Of a DNA stretch of 54,770 nucleotides, positions 51,432 through 54,770 are shown piece by piece. Positions within the stretch are counted from its first letter, which is position 1. Every line of letters starts with the position of its first letter. The position numbers were made by a program, and so were the translations under genes. Source of the stretch: DASPJR01 sp035628505 (GTDB lineage Bacteria > Planctomycetota > SZUA-567 > H5-PLA8); contig DASPJR010000036.1 in NCBI GenBank assembly GCA_035628505.1, positions 1 to 54,770 on the forward strand. The letters run 5' to 3'. The notes beneath the pieces are model-generated. The model saw nothing but the letters and a program-made list of their open reading frames with translations, was not told the origin of the DNA and searched no databases.

Positions 51432-54770
<3,339 letters not shown>

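Overview
The window is a high-GC bacterial chromosome segment that looks like Planctomycetota or a close PVC-group relative. The evidence is the adjacent DUF1549/DUF1553 and DUF1501 protein pair, a membrane-anchored FHA plus Ser/Thr kinase fusion, a zinc-ribbon protein of a type I associate with planctomycetes, two ECF sigma modules, many giant secreted repeat proteins (HYR, PKD, FG-GAP/VCBS, LamG, beta-helix), a long SecA, and an outer-membrane porin that implies a diderm envelope. This placement is inference from gene content. There are no rRNA or tRNA genes, no CRISPR array and no transposase or integrase gene in the window.

Layout. 0-2.5 kb: the start of a leftward gene at the very edge, a doubtful AT-rich ORF, and a secreted HYR-repeat protein whose 5' part is clearly AT-richer than its repeats. 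2.8-5.7 kb: a well-expressed-looking phosphate-type porin with a strong terminator, convergent with a Tat-exported prenyltransferase/squalene-oxidase-repeat protein. 5.9-17.3 kb: a rightward run of ECF sigma factor, Cys-rich anti-sigma factor, zinc-ribbon protein, giant PKD protein, ComEC and a two-hydrolase fusion. 17.3-23.1 kb: small DUF2188 and secreted proteins, a LamG protein and a 1233-residue FG-GAP/beta-helix protein. 23.2-32.1 kb: FHA-kinase, FkbM methyltransferase, tandem GlcG/HbpS protein, C45-type Ntn hydrolase, a Rossmann-like hypothetical and a SMI1/KNR4 protein; two copies of a nested palindromic repeat lie here. 32.1-37.4 kb: PcrA/UvrD helicase, divergent from a second ECF sigma, membrane partner and large membrane protein cassette. 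37.4-38.4 kb: three leftward TatA/B-family genes, the last a 47-codon ORF. 38.8-43.4 kb: the DUF1549/DUF1553 and DUF1501 pair, a pseudopilin and a small secreted protein. 43.4-51.0 kb: tandem subtilisin-like proteases (leftward), an intergenic region that looks like a regulated small-RNA locus, and a sialidase-type BNR protein. 51.4 kb to the end: secA, running off the right edge.

Theme. Most genes encode exported or envelope proteins, and the export machinery (SecA, TatA family), regulation (two sigma modules, kinase) and surface/secreted products occur together. The most novel material is non-coding. (1) The 49.6-49.9 kb locus has two concentric 10-bp dyads, a T-rich tract, a promoter, about 150 nt capable of a pseudoknot with a C-rich loop, and an intrinsic terminator, all consistent with one leftward RNA. 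(2) A nested inverted repeat of about 150-175 bp is present twice, with co-varying hairpins. (3) Four inversely paired CAGAAAA half-sites lie upstream of the first sigma factor. (4) A third, minimal TatA-like ORF is present. None of these could be checked against databases here.
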